64,000 bases of DNA from Deinococcus seoulensis (GTDB lineage Bacteria > Deinococcota > Deinococci > Deinococcales > Deinococcaceae), in NCBI RefSeq assembly GCF_014648115.1, contig NZ_BMQM01000001.1, forward strand, positions 186,001 through 250,000. Direction: 5' to 3'. Shown piece by piece: positions 63,252 to 64,000 of this stretch (within the stretch, counting starts at the first letter, position 1; each line of letters starts with the position of its first letter). Both the position numbers and the translations under genes were made by a program. The notes beneath the pieces are model-generated. The model had not been told where the DNA came from and ran no database searches. It was given only the letters and a program-made list of their open reading frames with translations.

Positions 63252-63862
63252 CCTCCGCCACGGCCGCACCGGCGACTGCCGGGCAGGAGGCCTCCGGGCA
63301 GGCTGCGGGCGGGCCGGTCGTGGCGATTCCCGTGTACGCCGGGGTCAGCGAACTGGAACTGGGCGTCATGATGACCGTCTGCCGCCTGTGCGGCGGCGAG
63401 GGCGCGGCCCTGACCGTGAACCGCTCGCGGGCCAGTATCGTCACGGCGGGCGGGCTGGTCAGCACGCCGCACGTGCTGTACGCGGCGCTGCCGGAACCGG
63501 CGGGCCTGCTGCTGCCCGGCGGTCCCGGCGCGGCGCGTGCCAGCCGGGACCCGCTGCTGCGCGCGTTCCTGGCGGGGCACGCGGCCCTGCCGACCGGCGC
63601 TTCGGGCAGCGGGGCGCTGCTGTGCGGCGAGGCGGGCACCCTGACCGGGCGCGTGGTGGGCGGCCCCGCCGACCTGGAGGACACCCTGTGGGGCTTCGGC
63701 GTGGCGGGCGTGCAGGCCGGGCAGGTCGTGACCGACGGGCCGCTGATGACCACCCCGGCGGGGCTGCCCGCCCTGCAGGCGGCGCTGCACGTGGCGGCGC
63801 ACGTGTGGGGCGAGGCGGCTGCCGCGCAGGCCGCCGAGCAGATCGGTTACCGGCCACTCTGA
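63248..63862 (+). CDS. DJ-1/PfpI (class I glutamine amidotransferase-like) protein without the nucleophile Cys
   Basis: A 204-aa protein. After 20 Ala/Gly-rich residues the DJ-1 fold begins VVAIPVYAGVSELELGVMMTVCRL (with the Glu of the active site), then VLYAALPEPAGLLLPGGPGAARA. The elbow normally AxCxGA is GASGSGALLCGEAGTL here, so the nucleophile Cys is replaced by Gly; a Cys follows five residues later. It ends TPAGLPALQAALHVAAHVWGEAAA, as in family members. Enzymatic function is unlikely by the standard mechanism. It is coupled to the 68-aa protein. Confidence 0.82.
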   Translation: MTSATAAPATAGQEASGQAAGGPVVAIPVYAGVSELELGVMMTVCRLCGGEGAALTVNRSRASIVTAGGLVSTPHVLYAALPEPAGLLLPGGPGAARASRDPLLRAFLAGHAALPTGASGSGALLCGEAGTLTGRVVGGPADLEDTLWGFGVAGVQAGQVVTDGPLMTTPAGLPALQAALHVAAHVWGEAAAAQAAEQIGYRPL

Positions 63863-63924
63863 CCCCGGCCCGCTGTAACGATCCCGGCCCGCGTTCGTGT
63901 GTGGGGCGAACCGGGGGCGGGTGA

Positions 63925-63930
63925 TACGCT
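63925..63930 (+). promoter_or_regulatory. -10 element TACGCT of the gene at 63937
   Basis: TACGCT is 6 nt before ATG 63937. Confidence 0.55.
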
Positions 63931-63936
63931 GAGGGC

Positions 63937-64000
63937 ATGGATCAGGCTGCGTTTGACCGTTACCTTGCGCTGCGGGCCGAGGTCGCCCGCCACAACCGCG
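63937..64000 (+). CDS. probable start of NAD-dependent DNA ligase LigA (partial)
   Basis: Only 21 codons are in the window: FDRYLALRAEVARHNR resembles the LigA N-terminus, which normally reads RYxxLRxEIxxHNxRYY. The next codons would have to be read as a run of Tyr to confirm this. The call is from this short similarity only. Confidence 0.5.
   Translation, partial: MDQAAFDRYLALRAEVARHNR

Overview
The window is a 64-kb piece of a high-GC bacterial chromosome that looks like a Deinococcus. The reasons are very strong G/C third-position codon use, mostly ordinary housekeeping genes in short operons, many genes with a TANNNT -10 hexamer only 6-10 nt before the start codon (leaderless transcription, well documented in this genus), and dispersed small non-coding repeats. 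There is no prophage, insertion sequence, CRISPR array or rRNA operon. The longest stretch without a gene is about 270 bases (45036-45302).

Layout: 1-2 kb holds a partial ftsE divergent from an exported S41 (CtpA-type) protease. 2-5.4 kb (minus) is a phoH-ybeY-dgkA-GNAT-hypothetical operon. 5.6-11.1 kb (plus) is aroE translationally coupled to a 1101-aa CHASE/PAS/GAF histidine kinase and a receiver-kinase hybrid. 11.2-16.7 kb holds osmC and a minus-strand deoC-maf-mreC-mreD-PBP2 elongation operon. 16.8-18 kb is bcp-rpiA. 18-29.6 kb holds a YyaL-type thioredoxin-fold protein, a transglutaminase-like protein, argS, an exported protein, a GMC oxidoreductase, argJ, two membrane proteins and an AroE-like protein without the AroE catalytic residues. 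29.6-35 kb (minus) holds holA coupled to a Hanks-type kinase, a hydrolase, an acyltransferase and tyrA. 35-41 kb holds a TauE exporter, msrA, a MOSC protein, an RNHCP protein, a response regulator, DinB, DUF84 and MBL-fold proteins. 41-51.2 kb holds argC, secDF, two exported or membrane proteins, a DoxX-like protein, and the rimP-nusA-ylxR-infB operon. 51.4-59.5 kb holds tRNA-Val, a YkgJ protein, an HD-type phosphohydrolase, a phosphotransferase, upp, wecA-wecB, a lipid kinase and an exported TPR protein. 59.6-64 kb holds a P-loop/TPR regulator-like protein, small proteins, a DJ-1-like protein, and what is probably the start of ligA.

The most interesting non-coding feature is a family of eight dispersed elements (48-136 bp) with ends of the form ATACGGAYTCCG. 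The full copies fold into two hairpins. The stem of the second hairpin differs between copies at paired positions, so pairing is kept. Most copies abut or overlap a stop or start codon of the neighbouring gene. Other points are a 120-base patch inside argS with quite different base and codon use, a terminator-like hairpin with a T6 run in the rimP-nusA leader, and two proteins that have lost the catalytic residues of their families.

All functional calls rest on reading motifs in the translated sequence. No database search was possible.
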